A stretch of 64,000 bases of DNA from Anaerolineae bacterium (GCA_023151115.1 JAKLJP010000003.1:1-64000), one strand, 5' to 3'; shown: positions 56,012 through 64,000, numbered from the stretch's first letter. Numbers and translations are program-made. Notes: generated from the sequence alone by a model not told the origin.

Positions 56012-56410
56012 CTATAAACTACAACTGTTCGGAAACCGGCTCAGAAAGTGTTCGGAAAATATTATTTTATGCAAAAAAGGGAGATAAAGGACTGTAGAAC
56101 CCTGGCGATTTGTTGTGCGCCAGATTCTTCCGTCCGGTGAAGTTAGCCAAAAATTATAGCTTTGAAAACCAAGGTGAGCAAATAGCCCCTCCTCTTCTTC
56201 AGAAAGCTCTAAAACGGGATAATCTGGGCCAAAATTAGCGGTTTGCTGCCAGGTTTGGCCATTGTCGAGGGACTCAAAAATTTTCCCCTCCAAAGTTCCT
56301 TTAAAAATTTTACCGTTCGTTTGAGCCTGCGCCTTTGTGGGTAGGCTCATTTTTATCAATCCAGTTAAGGATAGGGTAGCTAGCCCGGTTAGAAAATCTC
56401 GTCGTTTCAT
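56012..56410 (-). CDS. Tat-exported protein with a BNR-like blade
   Basis: A 132-residue protein. The N-terminus MKRRDFLTGLATLSLTGLIK fits a twin-arginine signal (KRRDFL, hydrophobic core), with probable cleavage after AQA. One beta-propeller blade with an Asp-box-like turn follows (FESLDNGQTWQQ) and a second in SPDGRIWRTT. Real propellers have several more blades, so this is a short or truncated member. The ATG at 56410 is preferred, because the frame upstream of it would mask the Tat motif. AT-rich compared with its neighbours. Confidence 0.65.
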   Translation of the reverse strand: MKRRDFLTGLATLSLTGLIKMSLPTKAQAQTNGKIFKGTLEGKIFESLDNGQTWQQTANFGPDYPVLELSEEEEGLFAHLGFQSYNFWLTSPDGRIWRTTNRQGSTVLYLPFLHKIIFSEHFLSRFPNSCSL

Positions 56411-56701
56411 AGTTCTCGCTCTTGATGGTGTTTGAGTAGGTATAAGGTTGATGAGGACTGGAATGATTACCAATTCTTGGTGATTTTTACTGACTCATTT
56501 GAATAAGTTGTTGTGTCCTCCTAAAAAATAGAGTATTGACAAGCCCTCAAAGAAAACGGGGCATTTCAAGTTCAATGATACTGTCTTCCAGTATAACATC
56601 ACTTCGTTTGAAATCGGTTTGAAAAAAATTATTATTTGTATAGATAGACCTCACCGGCTAAACAGAGTTTCGCTTCCACTCTCGTTCCCAAACTCCAGTT
56701 T

Positions 56702-56905
56702 GGGATGTTCGTCCCACTGGTGGAGGTGAGACCGTCAAAAACGGCGGCGGCGTTGAACGAGCCGGTGTCCAGGTTTAGGGTGCGGCCCGTCCCATTCAGG
56801 GTAGTTTCCAGCACGGTCAATATGCCGAAATTCGTGCCGGTGATGTCGGAGGCGACGGCGTCAAAGCTGCCTATTATTACCCGTTGCCCCATAACTGTAG
56901 GTATC
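56702..56905 (-). pseudogene. Relic of a second beta-helix surface protein
   Basis: Reads SDITGTNFGILTVLETTLNG, TGRTLNLDTGSFNAAAVFDG and LTSTSGTNIPN. This aligns with NDISGTNFGTLTVLDTTLTG, AGRALDLNNGTLNATFNGVT and STSGANNVN of the 1228-residue protein. Nothing on either side continues the protein. The 613-base gap 56411-57086 contains only this relic and a copy of the CTCGTTCCCAAACTCC hairpin. Confidence 0.75.
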
Positions 56906-57086
56906 GCCGATGGTGCTGCCACCGTCATCGGCTCCATACGATGGGTAAGATTGCGTTCCATCATATCACAAAATGGACCAGAAGTGAAGTATTATCCTGG
57001 TATCTTTGACAGGCACTTACTTTTACCAGGATACCACACTCAGGTTTGAAATCCGTTTGAAGATGAAAAGCGCAAATACAGAGGAC

Positions 57087-58145
57087 TCAGCAAATACGCG
57101 GTAGCTGCTCGCCGATTTGCATAGGAATGACACGGGCGCCGCCAATGCCGGTGCGAGCGACCAGCATGCCCGGATGCTGCTCCACCACCCGCCCGATGAT
57201 GGCCGCTCGCCGGCCCAAAGGATGTTGGCGCATGGCCTCAAAAACGGCTTCAGCGCTGCCGGCGGGCACAATCGCCAATAGTTTGCCCTCATTGGCCACA
57301 AAAATGGGGTCCATGCCTAACAACTCGCAGGCAGAGCGCACCGCCGGATTGACCGGCAGTTTGGTTTCGTCTATCTGGATGCCCACTTGCGAGGTTTGGG
57401 CAATTTCGTTGAGCGAAGACGCCACCCCGCCGCGCGTGGGGTCACGCAGAACGTGGATGGTGGGGGAGACGGCCAGCATCACCGCAACCAGGCCGTTGAG
57501 GGCCGCCGTATCGCTTTCGATGGTGGTTTCAAACTCCAGGCCTTCGCGTACACTCATGATCGCCATGCCGTGATCGCCAATCGTGCCGCTCAAAATGACC
57601 ACATCGCCCGGTTTGGCTCGCTGCGGCCCAATCTCAATCCCATCGGGAACCAACCCGATGCCGCTGGTATTGATGTAAACGCCGTCGCCGTGCCCTTTGT
57701 CTACCACTTTGGTGTCGCCGGTCACCAGGACCACCCCTGCCGCCTGAGCCGCCGCAGCCATGCTGTCCACAATCCGGCCCAGCGTTTCGATGGGCAGCCC
57801 TTCTTCCAAAATAAAGCCGGCGCTGAGATAGAGCGGCCTGGCCCCGCTCATGCTAATATCGTTGATGGTCCCATTGACCGCCAGTTCGCCGATGTTGCCG
57901 CCGGGGAAAAAGAGGGGCCGGACCACAAACGAGTCGGTAGACATCGCCAGGCGGGCGCCGTTGACATTTACAATGGAAGAGTCGCCCAGGTTTTGCAGCG
58001 TGTCGTTACGAAAGGCGGGTAAGAAGAGGTGTTCGATCAGTTCGGCGGACAGCTTCCCACCCCCGCCGTGGCCCAAAACGATGTTGGGGTGGTCGCGCAG
58101 AGGCAGCGGGCAGCTCCAGCCTTCAAAGTTCAAAGTGTTGGTCAT
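57087..58145 (-). CDS. hypE: Hydrogenase maturation protein HypE
   Basis: A 352-residue PurM-like enzyme that dehydrates a carbamoylated C-terminal cysteine to the thiocyanate used for the CN ligands of [NiFe] hydrogenase. It has the N-terminal IVLGHGGGGKLSAELIEHLF, STDSFVVRPLFFPGGNIGEL, NDISMSGARPLYLSAGFILE and a carboxy-terminal PRIC, so the essential cysteine is the last residue. GAGGAAC precedes the ATG. It is the last gene of the hypF-C-D-E set. Cytoplasmic. Confidence 0.96.
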   Translation of the reverse strand: MTNTLNFEGWSCPLPLRDHPNIVLGHGGGGKLSAELIEHLFLPAFRNDTLQNLGDSSIVNVNGARLAMSTDSFVVRPLFFPGGNIGELAVNGTINDISMSGARPLYLSAGFILEEGLPIETLGRIVDSMAAAAQAAGVVLVTGDTKVVDKGHGDGVYINTSGIGLVPDGIEIGPQRAKPGDVVILSGTIGDHGMAIMSVREGLEFETTIESDTAALNGLVAVMLAVSPTIHVLRDPTRGGVASSLNEIAQTSQVGIQIDETKLPVNPAVRSACELLGMDPIFVANEGKLLAIVPAGSAEAVFEAMRQHPLGRRAAIIGRVVEQHPGMLVARTGIGGARVIPMQIGEQLPRIC

Positions 58146-58192
58146 AGTTCCTCAAACAGATTACGTTTGAAAGTTAAACGTTGTGACGTTAG

Positions 58193-58278
58193 AAACTGTC
58201 TGAAAAGTGACTGAGACAGGAGTGCAAACCTTGGTTTGCCGGGCAAGGCTTGCCTTGCCCTCCAGCTTTTCAGACAGC
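58193..58278. repeat. CTGTCTGAAAAG hairpin with nested GCAAGGCTTGCC palindrome
   Basis: CTGTCTGAAAAG (58196) pairs with CTTTTCAGACAG (58265). Inside are CAAACCTTGGTTTG and GCAAGGCTTGCCTTGC, the second of which also occurs near 27385. It sits between hypD and hypE. Confidence 0.85.
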
Positions 58279-58284
58279 AGCCTC

Positions 58285-59403
58285 TTAAACAGCAGTAGCC
58301 ACCAGCGACTCCAGCGAAATAAAGCGGCCATATTGATAGTAGGCCGCGCATGCACCTTCGCTGGAAACCATTGTTGCACCCAGGGGGTTGCGCGGGGTGC
58401 ATTGTTTGCCAAAGGCGGAACATTCGTTGGGTTTGATCAGCCCTTGCAACACTTCCCCGCTGCGGCACAGCGGCGACTCCTGGGTGTGGATGTCGTTCAT
58501 GGTGAAGCGTTTGGCCGCGTCAAATTCGGCATAAGCCTCGCTCAACTCCCAACCACTGTCGGGAATTTCGCCGATGCCACGCCATTTGCGGGGCGAAACC
58601 ACAAACACATCTTGCAGCATCTTTTGGGCCCCCAGATTACCCTCGCGCCGGACGGCTCGCTCATAGGCATTTTCCACTTCACCCCGCCCGGCTTCCAACT
58701 GCATCACCGCCCGGCGAATGCCTTCCAGCACATCTAGCGGCTCAAAACCGGTGACCACAATCGGCACGTGATATTTTTCGGCCAGCGGCTCGTACTGCCA
58801 GTAGCCCATTACGCTGCACACATGCCCCGCCGCCAGAAAAGCTTGCACCCGATTGGTGGGCGAACTCATGATGGCCTCGATGGCCGGTGGGACAAGGACG
58901 TGCGAAACCAGCATCGAGAAATTTCTGAGGCCCTGCTGTTTGGCCTGAAAAACGGCCATGGCGTTGGCCGGGGCGGTCGTTTCAAAGCCGATGCCAAAAA
59001 AGACCACTTCTCGGCCCGGGTTTTCGCGAGCAATTTTCACCGCATCCAGCGGCGAATAGACGACGCGCACATCGCCGCCCTCGCTTTTGACCCGGAATAG
59101 GTCTTTGTCGCTGCCCGGCACACGCAGCATATCGCCAAAGGAACAGAAGATGACTCCCGGCAGCGACGCAATCGCCAGCGCCTTATCAATAATCTCCAGC
59201 GGCGTCACGCAGACGGGACAGCCCGGCCCGTGGATTAGCTCGATGGTATCCGGCAGCAGTTGGTCAATCCCATTGCGGATAATCGAGTGAGTTTGCCCGC
59301 CGCAAACTTCCATCATGACCCACTTGCGGGTCGCGGTTTGGCGAATATCTTCCAGCAACTTATGCGCCAATTCAGGATCACGGAATTCGTCTAAATATTT
59401 CAT
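58285..59403 (-). CDS. hypD: Hydrogenase maturation protein HypD
   Basis: A 372-residue Fe-S protein that, with HypC, assembles the Fe(CN)2CO unit. The conserved Cys motifs are [31 protein letters not shown] and the C-terminal [55 protein letters not shown] carries the redox-active region. The ATG at 59403 follows AGGAGG; the upstream frame is repeat-derived. It lies between hypC and hypE, with repeats in both gaps. Cytoplasmic. Confidence 0.96.
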   Translation of the reverse strand: MKYLDEFRDPELAHKLLEDIRQTATRKWVMMEVCGGQTHSIIRNGIDQLLPDTIELIHGPGCPVCVTPLEIIDKALAIASLPGVIFCSFGDMLRVPGSDKDLFRVKSEGGDVRVVYSPLDAVKIARENPGREVVFFGIGFETTAPANAMAVFQAKQQGLRNFSMLVSHVLVPPAIEAIMSSPTNRVQAFLAAGHVCSVMGYWQYEPLAEKYHVPIVVTGFEPLDVLEGIRRAVMQLEAGRGEVENAYERAVRREGNLGAQKMLQDVFVVSPRKWRGIGEIPDSGWELSEAYAEFDAAKRFTMNDIHTQESPLCRSGEVLQGLIKPNECSAFGKQCTPRNPLGATMVSSEGACAAYYQYGRFISLESLVATAV

Positions 59404-59429
59404 TATTACCTCCTGAAAATAAAGATGCG

Positions 59430-59487
59430 ATGACACGTGAGGCGAGGACGCGAAGAATTTCACCTCCTCCTCGCCTCATCGCGTCAC
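59430..59487. repeat. GC-rich heptamer hairpin between hypD and hypC
   Basis: GACACGT, GAGGCGA, GGACGCG, AAGAATT then TCACCTC, CTCCTCG, CCTCATC, GCGTCAC. Confidence 0.88.
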
Positions 59488-59503
59488 TTCCCACGGTCAT
59501 CGG

Positions 59504-59758
59504 TCATGATGCTTCTGCCGCCAATTCTTCATCTAACACACCCATCTCATGGAAGAGGGCCAGGGTTTCTTTGGCCGACTCTTCATCCAGCTTGGTAATG
59601 GCAAAGCCAACGTGAACGATGGTGTAATCGCCTACCTCCAGTTCGGGCAAATAGGCCAGGCAGACTTCTTTTTGAATGCCGTCAAAGTCCACTTTGCCCA
59701 TGCGCGCGCCATGCTGTTCATAAATTTCCAGGATTTTTCCAGGAATACCTAAACACAT
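59504..59758 (-). CDS. hypC: Hydrogenase maturation chaperone HypC
   Basis: An 84-residue chaperone of the HypC/HupF family. Cys2 of MCLGIPGKILEIYEQHG is the conserved ligand. The rest has MGKVDFDGIQKEVCLAYLPE and VGDYTIVHVGFAITKLDEES, the usual OB-like barrel, and a short C-terminal helix. GGAGGTTGAACT precedes the ATG. It shuttles the Fe(CN)2CO unit between HypD and the hydrogenase large subunit, which is not in the window. Cytoplasmic. Confidence 0.95.
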   Translation of the reverse strand: MCLGIPGKILEIYEQHGARMGKVDFDGIQKEVCLAYLPELEVGDYTIVHVGFAITKLDEESAKETLALFHEMGVLDEELAAEAS

Positions 59759-59780
59759 AGTTCAACCTCCGTAAAAAAAT

Positions 59781-59822
59781 AGTAATCAGTAACCAGTAGT
59801 CAGTAACCAGTAGTCAGTAGTC
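59781..59822. repeat. Six-unit heptamer array AGTAGTC/AGTAACC
   Basis: AGTAATC, AGTAACC, AGTAGTC, AGTAACC, AGTAGTC, AGTAGTC between hypC and hypF. Same family as 8996-9065. Confidence 0.92.
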
Positions 59823-59863
59823 AGATAGATTTTGTGCCCCCTTAGCCCGCTACTTTGCTACTT

Positions 59864-62239
59864 CTAAATTCGGTCTTTCGCCTTCATCCCTCCAATGATG
59901 GCTTGACCTAAGGCCAGCCCGCCGTCGTTAGGGGGAACGCGGCGATGGGTTAAAACAGTAAAATTGTGGGCTTGCAGTTGCCGGGTCGCCAGATCGAGTA
60001 GGGTTGTATTTTGAAACACCCCTCCGCTCAGAGCCACCCGGTTCAGGCCGGTCTGCCGGCGTTGGCGCAGACTCACCTGCACTATCAAAGCGGCGACAGC
60101 GAGATGAAGTTTAGCCGCAATCACCGCCGTCGGGACTTGAGCCAGCACATCGGCGGCAACTGCGCGAATGACCGGCGCGGCATCAAATAGATTCTCCTCA
60201 ATAGCGAAGGTGTAGCCTTCTTTAATCCCAGGTGCGGCCAGGGCTTCAAACTCGATAGCCGCTTGAGCCTCATAGGTAACGGTGTGCCGCACGCCGGCCA
60301 GGGAGGCCGCCGCATCAAACAAACGCCCAAAACTGCTGGTCGGCACGCTATTGAAGCCCGTTTCCAATTGATGCTTCATCACCCGCCGTTCAACCACCGG
60401 ACAGGCCGCCACGCAGGGCAGCCGTTCATCCCAATCCACGCCGGCGGCCCACAACTGAGCCAGCGCCAGGCGATAGGGTCGCTTGACCGCCGCATCCCCT
60501 CCGGCGAGCGGGGTATACTTCAAATGGGCCACCCGTTCAAAGGTATGATAATCGGCAATAAAGACCTCGCCGCCCCAAATCGCGCCGTCGGTTCCATAGC
60601 CTGTCCCATCGAAGCTGAAACCGATAACCGGCTCCGCCCCATCGAGCTGATGTTCAGCCATCACCGCCGCGATATGGGCATGATGATGCTGAACAAGAAT
60701 CAAGGGGCAGGGGGGCTGAAATGAAATGCTCCCCTGCTCCCCTGCCCCCCTCCTCCCCTGCTGTTCCTCCGCCCAGCGAGTCGAAAGGTAGCCGGGGTGC
60801 ATGTCGCAGGCAATCATTTCCGGCTCAACCCGGAAGATGTGCTTAAAATGCGCCACCGCCTGGTCAAAGGCGGCCAGCGTTTCCAAATTTTCCATGTCGC
60901 CGATGTGCTGGCTCATAAATGCGTAGTCGTCTTTGGTCAGGCAGAAGGTGCTTTTGAGTTCGCCGCCGACAGCCAGGGTGGGGGGCAAGTTGAAGGGTAA
61001 CTTGACCGGAAAAGGTGCGTAGCCCCGCGACCGGCGCACCGGCAGTTCCACACCCCGGAAAAGTCGCACCACCGAATCGTCGCAGCGGGTGTGGATGTCG
61101 CGGTTGTGGAACAGGAACGCATCGGTCAGGGTGGACAGACGCTCACGGGCTTCGGCGTTATCTTTGACAATCGGCTCATCGGAATGGTTGGCAGAGGTCA
61201 TAATCAGAACCGGGGGTTGGGGGTTGGGGGTTGGGGGTTGGGTGAGGAGCAGGTAATGGAGGGGGGTGTAGGGCAGCATGACGCCAATGGTGTTGTTGCC
61301 GGGGGCGATAAATTCTGACAGGGAGGAGCCTGGCTTTTTGCGCAGAAGCAAGATGGGCCGTTCTTTGCTCAAGAGAAGCGTTTCTTCCTCAGCGGAGAGT
61401 TCGGCGAATTGGCGGACGGTTTCCACGTTGAGGGCCATGACCGCAAAAGGTTTGTCCACCCGGCCTTTGCGCTGGCGCAGTGTTTGCGCAGCTTTGTCGC
61501 TGTTGGCGTCGCAGGCCAGGTGAAAGCCGCCCAATCCTTTAACGGCGACAATCTGGCCGGCGGCGAGAAGTTGCTGCGCGGCTTGGAGAGCGTCGTCGCC
61601 GGTCAAAGATTGGAGATTGGAGATTGGAGATTGGAAGTTTGGGTTGAGTTCCAACCAGATATGCGGCCCGCAGACGGGGCAGGCGTTGGGTTGGGCGTGA
61701 AAGCGGCGGTCGAGCGGGTTTTCATATTCGGCCTGGCAGTCGGCGCACATCGTAAAGCCGGCCATCGTCGTGTAGGGCCGGTCGTAGGGGATGTTCTGGA
61801 TAATGGTGAAACGCGGGCCGCAGTTGGTGCAGTTGATAAAAGGGTAGCGGTAACGGCGGTCATGAGGGTCGAACAGTTCGCGCAGGCAGTCGGCGCACAG
61901 GCAAATATCGGGCGAAATCAGGGTGTTGGCCGAGACTTCGGCCTGGCTGTGGACAATGGTAAAGTTCGAGTCACCCTGAACCGGCTTTGCTTCGACCGTC
62001 ACCCGCTCGATATGGGCCAGCGGCGGGGCCTGGTTGACCAAATCGCGCTGAAAAGCAGCCAACGCCGCCTCCGGTCCCTCGACTTCGATAAATACGCCGC
62101 CGCTGTGGTTACCCACAAAGCCGGTCAGGCCGTACCGCGCCGCCAGCCCGTAGACAAAAGGCCGGAAGCCGACCCCCTGGACCACGCCGGTAACGGTCAA
62201 GCGTTGACGTTCAAGACGTTGAACATCGGTAATAATCAT
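59864..62239 (-). CDS. hypF: Carbamoyltransferase HypF (hydrogenase maturation)
   Basis: A 791-residue enzyme that makes the carbamoyl group for HypE. It has an acylphosphatase domain (residues 10-100, VTGVVQGVGFRPFVYGLAAR, then GNHSGGVFIEVEGP), two zinc fingers (CADCLRELFDPHDRRYRYPF with INCTNCGPRF; CADCQAEYENPLDRRFHAQP with NACPVCGP), a YrdC-like domain (VKGLGGFHLACDANSD), and a Kae1-like C-terminal domain (LVQHHHAHIAAVMAEHQLDG, GTGYGTDGAIWGGEVF, LSGGVFQNTTLL). Three repeats are inserted in frame: AGATTGG units before YrdC, TTGGGGG units before MTSANHSDEP, and a GGGGAGCAGGGG stretch before the Kae1 part. It heads the hypF-C-D-E run. Confidence 0.95.
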   Translation of the reverse strand: MIITDVQRLERQRLTVTGVVQGVGFRPFVYGLAARYGLTGFVGNHSGGVFIEVEGPEAALAAFQRDLVNQAPPLAHIERVTVEAKPVQGDSNFTIVHSQAEVSANTLISPDICLCADCLRELFDPHDRRYRYPFINCTNCGPRFTIIQNIPYDRPYTTMAGFTMCADCQAEYENPLDRRFHAQPNACPVCGPHIWLELNPNFQSPISNLQSLTGDDALQAAQQLLAAGQIVAVKGLGGFHLACDANSDKAAQTLRQRKGRVDKPFAVMALNVETVRQFAELSAEEETLLLSKERPILLLRKKPGSSLSEFIAPGNNTIGVMLPYTPLHYLLLTQPPTPNPQPPVLIMTSANHSDEPIVKDNAEARERLSTLTDAFLFHNRDIHTRCDDSVVRLFRGVELPVRRSRGYAPFPVKLPFNLPPTLAVGGELKSTFCLTKDDYAFMSQHIGDMENLETLAAFDQAVAHFKHIFRVEPEMIACDMHPGYLSTRWAEEQQGRRGAGEQGSISFQPPCPLILVQHHHAHIAAVMAEHQLDGAEPVIGFSFDGTGYGTDGAIWGGEVFIADYHTFERVAHLKYTPLAGGDAAVKRPYRLALAQLWAAGVDWDERLPCVAACPVVERRVMKHQLETGFNSVPTSSFGRLFDAAASLAGVRHTVTYEAQAAIEFEALAAPGIKEGYTFAIEENLFDAAPVIRAVAADVLAQVPTAVIAAKLHLAVAALIVQVSLRQRRQTGLNRVALSGGVFQNTTLLDLATRQLQAHNFTVLTHRRVPPNDGGLALGQAIIGGMKAKDRI
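60705..60768. repeat. CCCCTGCTCCCCTGC-type repeat inside hypF
   Basis: GGGGCAGGGGGGCTG and CTCCCCTGCTCCCCTGCC arms. Encodes QQGRRGAGEQGSISFQPPCP before the conserved VQHHHAH motif. Confidence 0.8.
61212..61242 (+). repeat. (TTGGGGG) heptamer array inside hypF
   Basis: Four G5 tracts separated by TT and a fifth G3 tract, on the strand opposite to hypF. Encodes TQPPTPNPQPPVL. Confidence 0.95.
61607..61634. repeat. (AGATTGG)x4 heptamer array inside hypF
   Basis: Four perfect 7-bp units encoding FQSPISNLQSL, just after the zinc-finger region. Confidence 0.95.
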
Positions 62240-62421
62240 TCAATCCATATCTTTCACTTTGCAGAGGCCGGAATAAAAGAGGTTGGGGATTTTCCCCTGG
62301 TAGAATGAAGCCCCCCATTACGCAGTTAGAGTTTAATGCAAATGATTTGGCAAAAATAGTGACAACCTTCGCCATTTCACCGTGACATGTATCATCTGCT
62401 TCAATTTAAAGATAGCCCTGT

Positions 62422-63519
62422 TTAGCTGACTTGCCAAATCATCACCCGGTTATTGCCGGAGTCGGCGATGGCCAGCAACTCATTGCGTAGATGCAGTCCG
62501 TAAGGCCAGCATAAGGTATCTCGCTCGACCGCCTGCCAGCGATTTTCGCCGTTGGCGTCAAAATCAGGCTGGCCGATGACGGCATCGGCAGGATGAAAGC
62601 AGCCTTCGCTCGGCGGGCTGCGCCAGAAGAGCACCCGATTGTTGGCCGTGTCGGCCACAGCCAGAGTTTTGCCGGCCAGGCTAAGGGCGTAGGGAAAACG
62701 CAACGCCTGCGGCCCCTGCTTGCCGTAAGGCCATTCGGCGGCCTGGTTAAAGTCGGGCTGGCCCAGCACCATCTCGGCAGGACGGTCGGCCAGGAGCGGC
62801 AGCGACCAGCCTAATACACGGTGGTTGCCGGCATCGGCAATGTATAACCTTTCTTCGTTTCCGGCCACTGCGTGCGGCCAGCGGAAGGTGTTGGCCGCGA
62901 CGCCGGTCCCCCGGTTTTCCAGCCCCAAATCCGGCGAATCCTGGCCTAAAATCACATCGGGCGGCTGTTCCGGTTCGGGCAGACCGGCCCAGCCCAGCAC
63001 CCGGCGGTTGCCGGTGTCGGTCACGTAAAACCAACCGTTGGCATACCCCAGCCCGAAAGGCCAATACATCCCCAGGGCGCTCACCTCGCCGCCCCGATTT
63101 TTGTCTACTTCGCTCAGGTTGGCCTGGCCTAAAACATAATCGGGCGCGACATCCGAGGCCGAAGGCACTTGATTCCAGACCAAAACCCGGTGGTTCCAGG
63201 CATCGGCCACAAACAAACGGCCCTCAACAACAGCCACGCCGGTGGGCAAATGCAGCCCTTTTTCCGGGCCGCGCCCGGCGGCGTTAGCGCCTTCGGTGTA
63301 AAAATCGGGCTGGCCCAGGACAATATCGGCAGGTTGTTGGTCACGGGTGGGAAGCTGCTGCCAAATCAAAAGGCGGTGATTGCCGGTATCGGCCACAATC
63401 AGCCGTTGGTCATCCAGAAAGACGCCGCGCGGGGCATACATCTGTGCCGGAGTGGGCGCGGCGTCGGGCAGGGCCAACCCGCCCGGCGAATAGGCTCCCA
63501 GCCAGAGCAGCGGTTCCAT
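62422..63519 (-). CDS. NHL-repeat beta-propeller protein
   Basis: A 365-residue protein of six NHL-type blades. Recurring blocks are LIVADTGNHRLLIWQ, LFVADAWNHRVLVWN, FYVTDTGNRRVLGWA, LYIADAGNHRVLGWS, LAVADTANNRVLFWR and LAIADSGNNRVMIWQ. Each blade ends near a VLGQPDF-type turn. The ATG at 63517-63519 overlaps the stop of the NifU-Rieske gene in a TGATG, so translation is coupled. No signal peptide. NHL proteins of this kind stand in operons of high-affinity (group 1h) [NiFe] hydrogenases in actinobacteria and Chloroflexota; the role is unknown. Confidence 0.88.
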   Translation of the reverse strand: MEPLLWLGAYSPGGLALPDAAPTPAQMYAPRGVFLDDQRLIVADTGNHRLLIWQQLPTRDQQPADIVLGQPDFYTEGANAAGRGPEKGLHLPTGVAVVEGRLFVADAWNHRVLVWNQVPSASDVAPDYVLGQANLSEVDKNRGGEVSALGMYWPFGLGYANGWFYVTDTGNRRVLGWAGLPEPEQPPDVILGQDSPDLGLENRGTGVAANTFRWPHAVAGNEERLYIADAGNHRVLGWSLPLLADRPAEMVLGQPDFNQAAEWPYGKQGPQALRFPYALSLAGKTLAVADTANNRVLFWRSPPSEGCFHPADAVIGQPDFDANGENRWQAVERDTLCWPYGLHLRNELLAIADSGNNRVMIWQVS

Positions 63520-64000
63520 CAGCCCGGACGTACCCAAACCACGCCCGCTTCTACCCGCAACGGAAAGGGTTCCAGTTGGGCCTGGGGCGCGGTGAAACAT
63601 TCGCCGGTGCGGGCATCATAGCAGAAACCGTGCCAGGGGCAGGTCAACGTGCCGGCCTCCGGGTCCAAAATACCGCCGTCGAGGGGCAAAGCCTGATGGG
63701 CGCACTGGTTGCGATAGGCCGACAACTGCTGGCCCAATTTGACGATAATGATGCTGGTATCCGGCGCATCCAAACGATAGGGGCGGCTTTCGGAGAGGTC
63801 GGCCAGGTGTGGCCCTTTAATCCAGCCGGCTTCTTTGGGCTGCACGCCGATGGCTTCCAAAGGAATGATGGTCGGGCCAGGCTCGTTGGGCAGCACTTCG
63901 ATGTGCTTGATTTCGGGCACGTGCTCGCGCAGCGCCTCTTCGACCCCATTGCGCAGGGTCACGGCCGACATCGAACAACCGTTGCAAGCTCCATGCAATT
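63519..64000 (-). CDS. NifU-C-terminal domain fused to Rieske [2Fe-2S] protein (5' end outside window)
   Basis: A two-domain Fe-S protein cut by the window edge. The visible N-terminal part has HGACNGCSMSAVTLRNGVEE, a CxxC site of NifU C-terminal scaffold domains. After a linker comes a Rieske domain with QCAHQALPLDGGILDPEAGT and LTCPWHGFCYDARTGECF (CxH and CxxH ligands). Such an electron-transfer protein is usual beside high-affinity [NiFe] hydrogenase genes. Its stop overlaps the NHL gene's start. The true start is beyond 64000. Confidence 0.87.
   Translation of the reverse strand, partial: LHGACNGCSMSAVTLRNGVEEALREHVPEIKHIEVLPNEPGPTIIPLEAIGVQPKEAGWIKGPHLADLSESRPYRLDAPDTSIIIVKLGQQLSAYRNQCAHQALPLDGGILDPEAGTLTCPWHGFCYDARTGECFTAPQAQLEPFPLRVEAGVVWVRPG

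Overview
The window (about 56% GC, no rRNA or tRNA recognised) looks like a chromosomal segment of a free-living Chloroflexota bacterium, probably Anaerolineae/Caldilineae-like. The reasons are a degraded nSTAND1-WD40 gene, large exported Calx-beta/CARDB proteins with an internal IFLPLI motif, a membrane protein ending in an ILEI-type domain, SPW-repeat and NEW3-domain proteins, and dense palindromic repeats between and inside genes. The taxonomic call rests on family knowledge, not on a marker gene.

Layout. 0-9 kb, mostly minus strand: a family-5 uracil-DNA glycosylase whose start lies in a small mobile repeat, a decayed nSTAND1-WD40 gene, an SGNH hydrolase, hemW, a MntA/HepT-type pair with a frameshifted toxin, and a partner-switching module (two STAS proteins, an RsbW-like kinase, a cNMP/GAF/PP2C phosphatase). 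9-20 kb: a large GT-C-like membrane protein, a SUI1/YciH factor, a zincin, a broken transglutaminase, a 1027-residue FAD/Fe-S dehydrogenase, then squalene/phytoene synthase-like and geranylgeranyl-reductase-like genes. 20-27 kb: an ABC exporter with a NEW3 protein, a 975-base regulatory region with 11-bp-phased operator-like arrays and a possible small RNA, SPW protein, Hsp20 and an HtrA protease. 27-32 kb: a GT4-(alpha/alpha) barrel / GT4 / GH130 carbohydrate operon. 32-40 kb: a GntR-regulated molybdenum hydroxylase operon whose large subunit is split in two, as in nicotinate dehydrogenase, with a cyclase-family hydrolase, CoxG and an EthD protein. 40-46 kb: orphan HicB, an AT-rich coiled-coil gene and a GH116 glucosidase fused to an alpha/beta hydrolase. 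45.6-55.4 kb, all minus strand: a surface/appendage locus (beta-helix protein, three tail-collar paralogues, DUF6916-like protein, Calx-beta protein). 57-64 kb: hypE, hypD, hypC, hypF, an NHL-repeat protein and a NifU-Rieske protein, which suggests that a [NiFe] hydrogenase lies beyond the right edge.

Across all regions run unusual repeats. Heptanucleotide tandem arrays (often 4-10 units, sometimes folding back as hairpins) sit in intergenic gaps, over stop codons, and in frame inside udg, the GT-C protein, the FAD/Fe-S dehydrogenase and hypF. A decamer family sits in the beta-helix gene. A 209-bp MITE-like element occurs as two almost identical inverted copies 12 kb apart, plus diverged copies. 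Several small genes (hepT, transglutaminase, four-helix protein, hicB, TPR protein) each carry one apparent single-base frameshift; whether these are real or assembly errors cannot be decided from the sequence alone.
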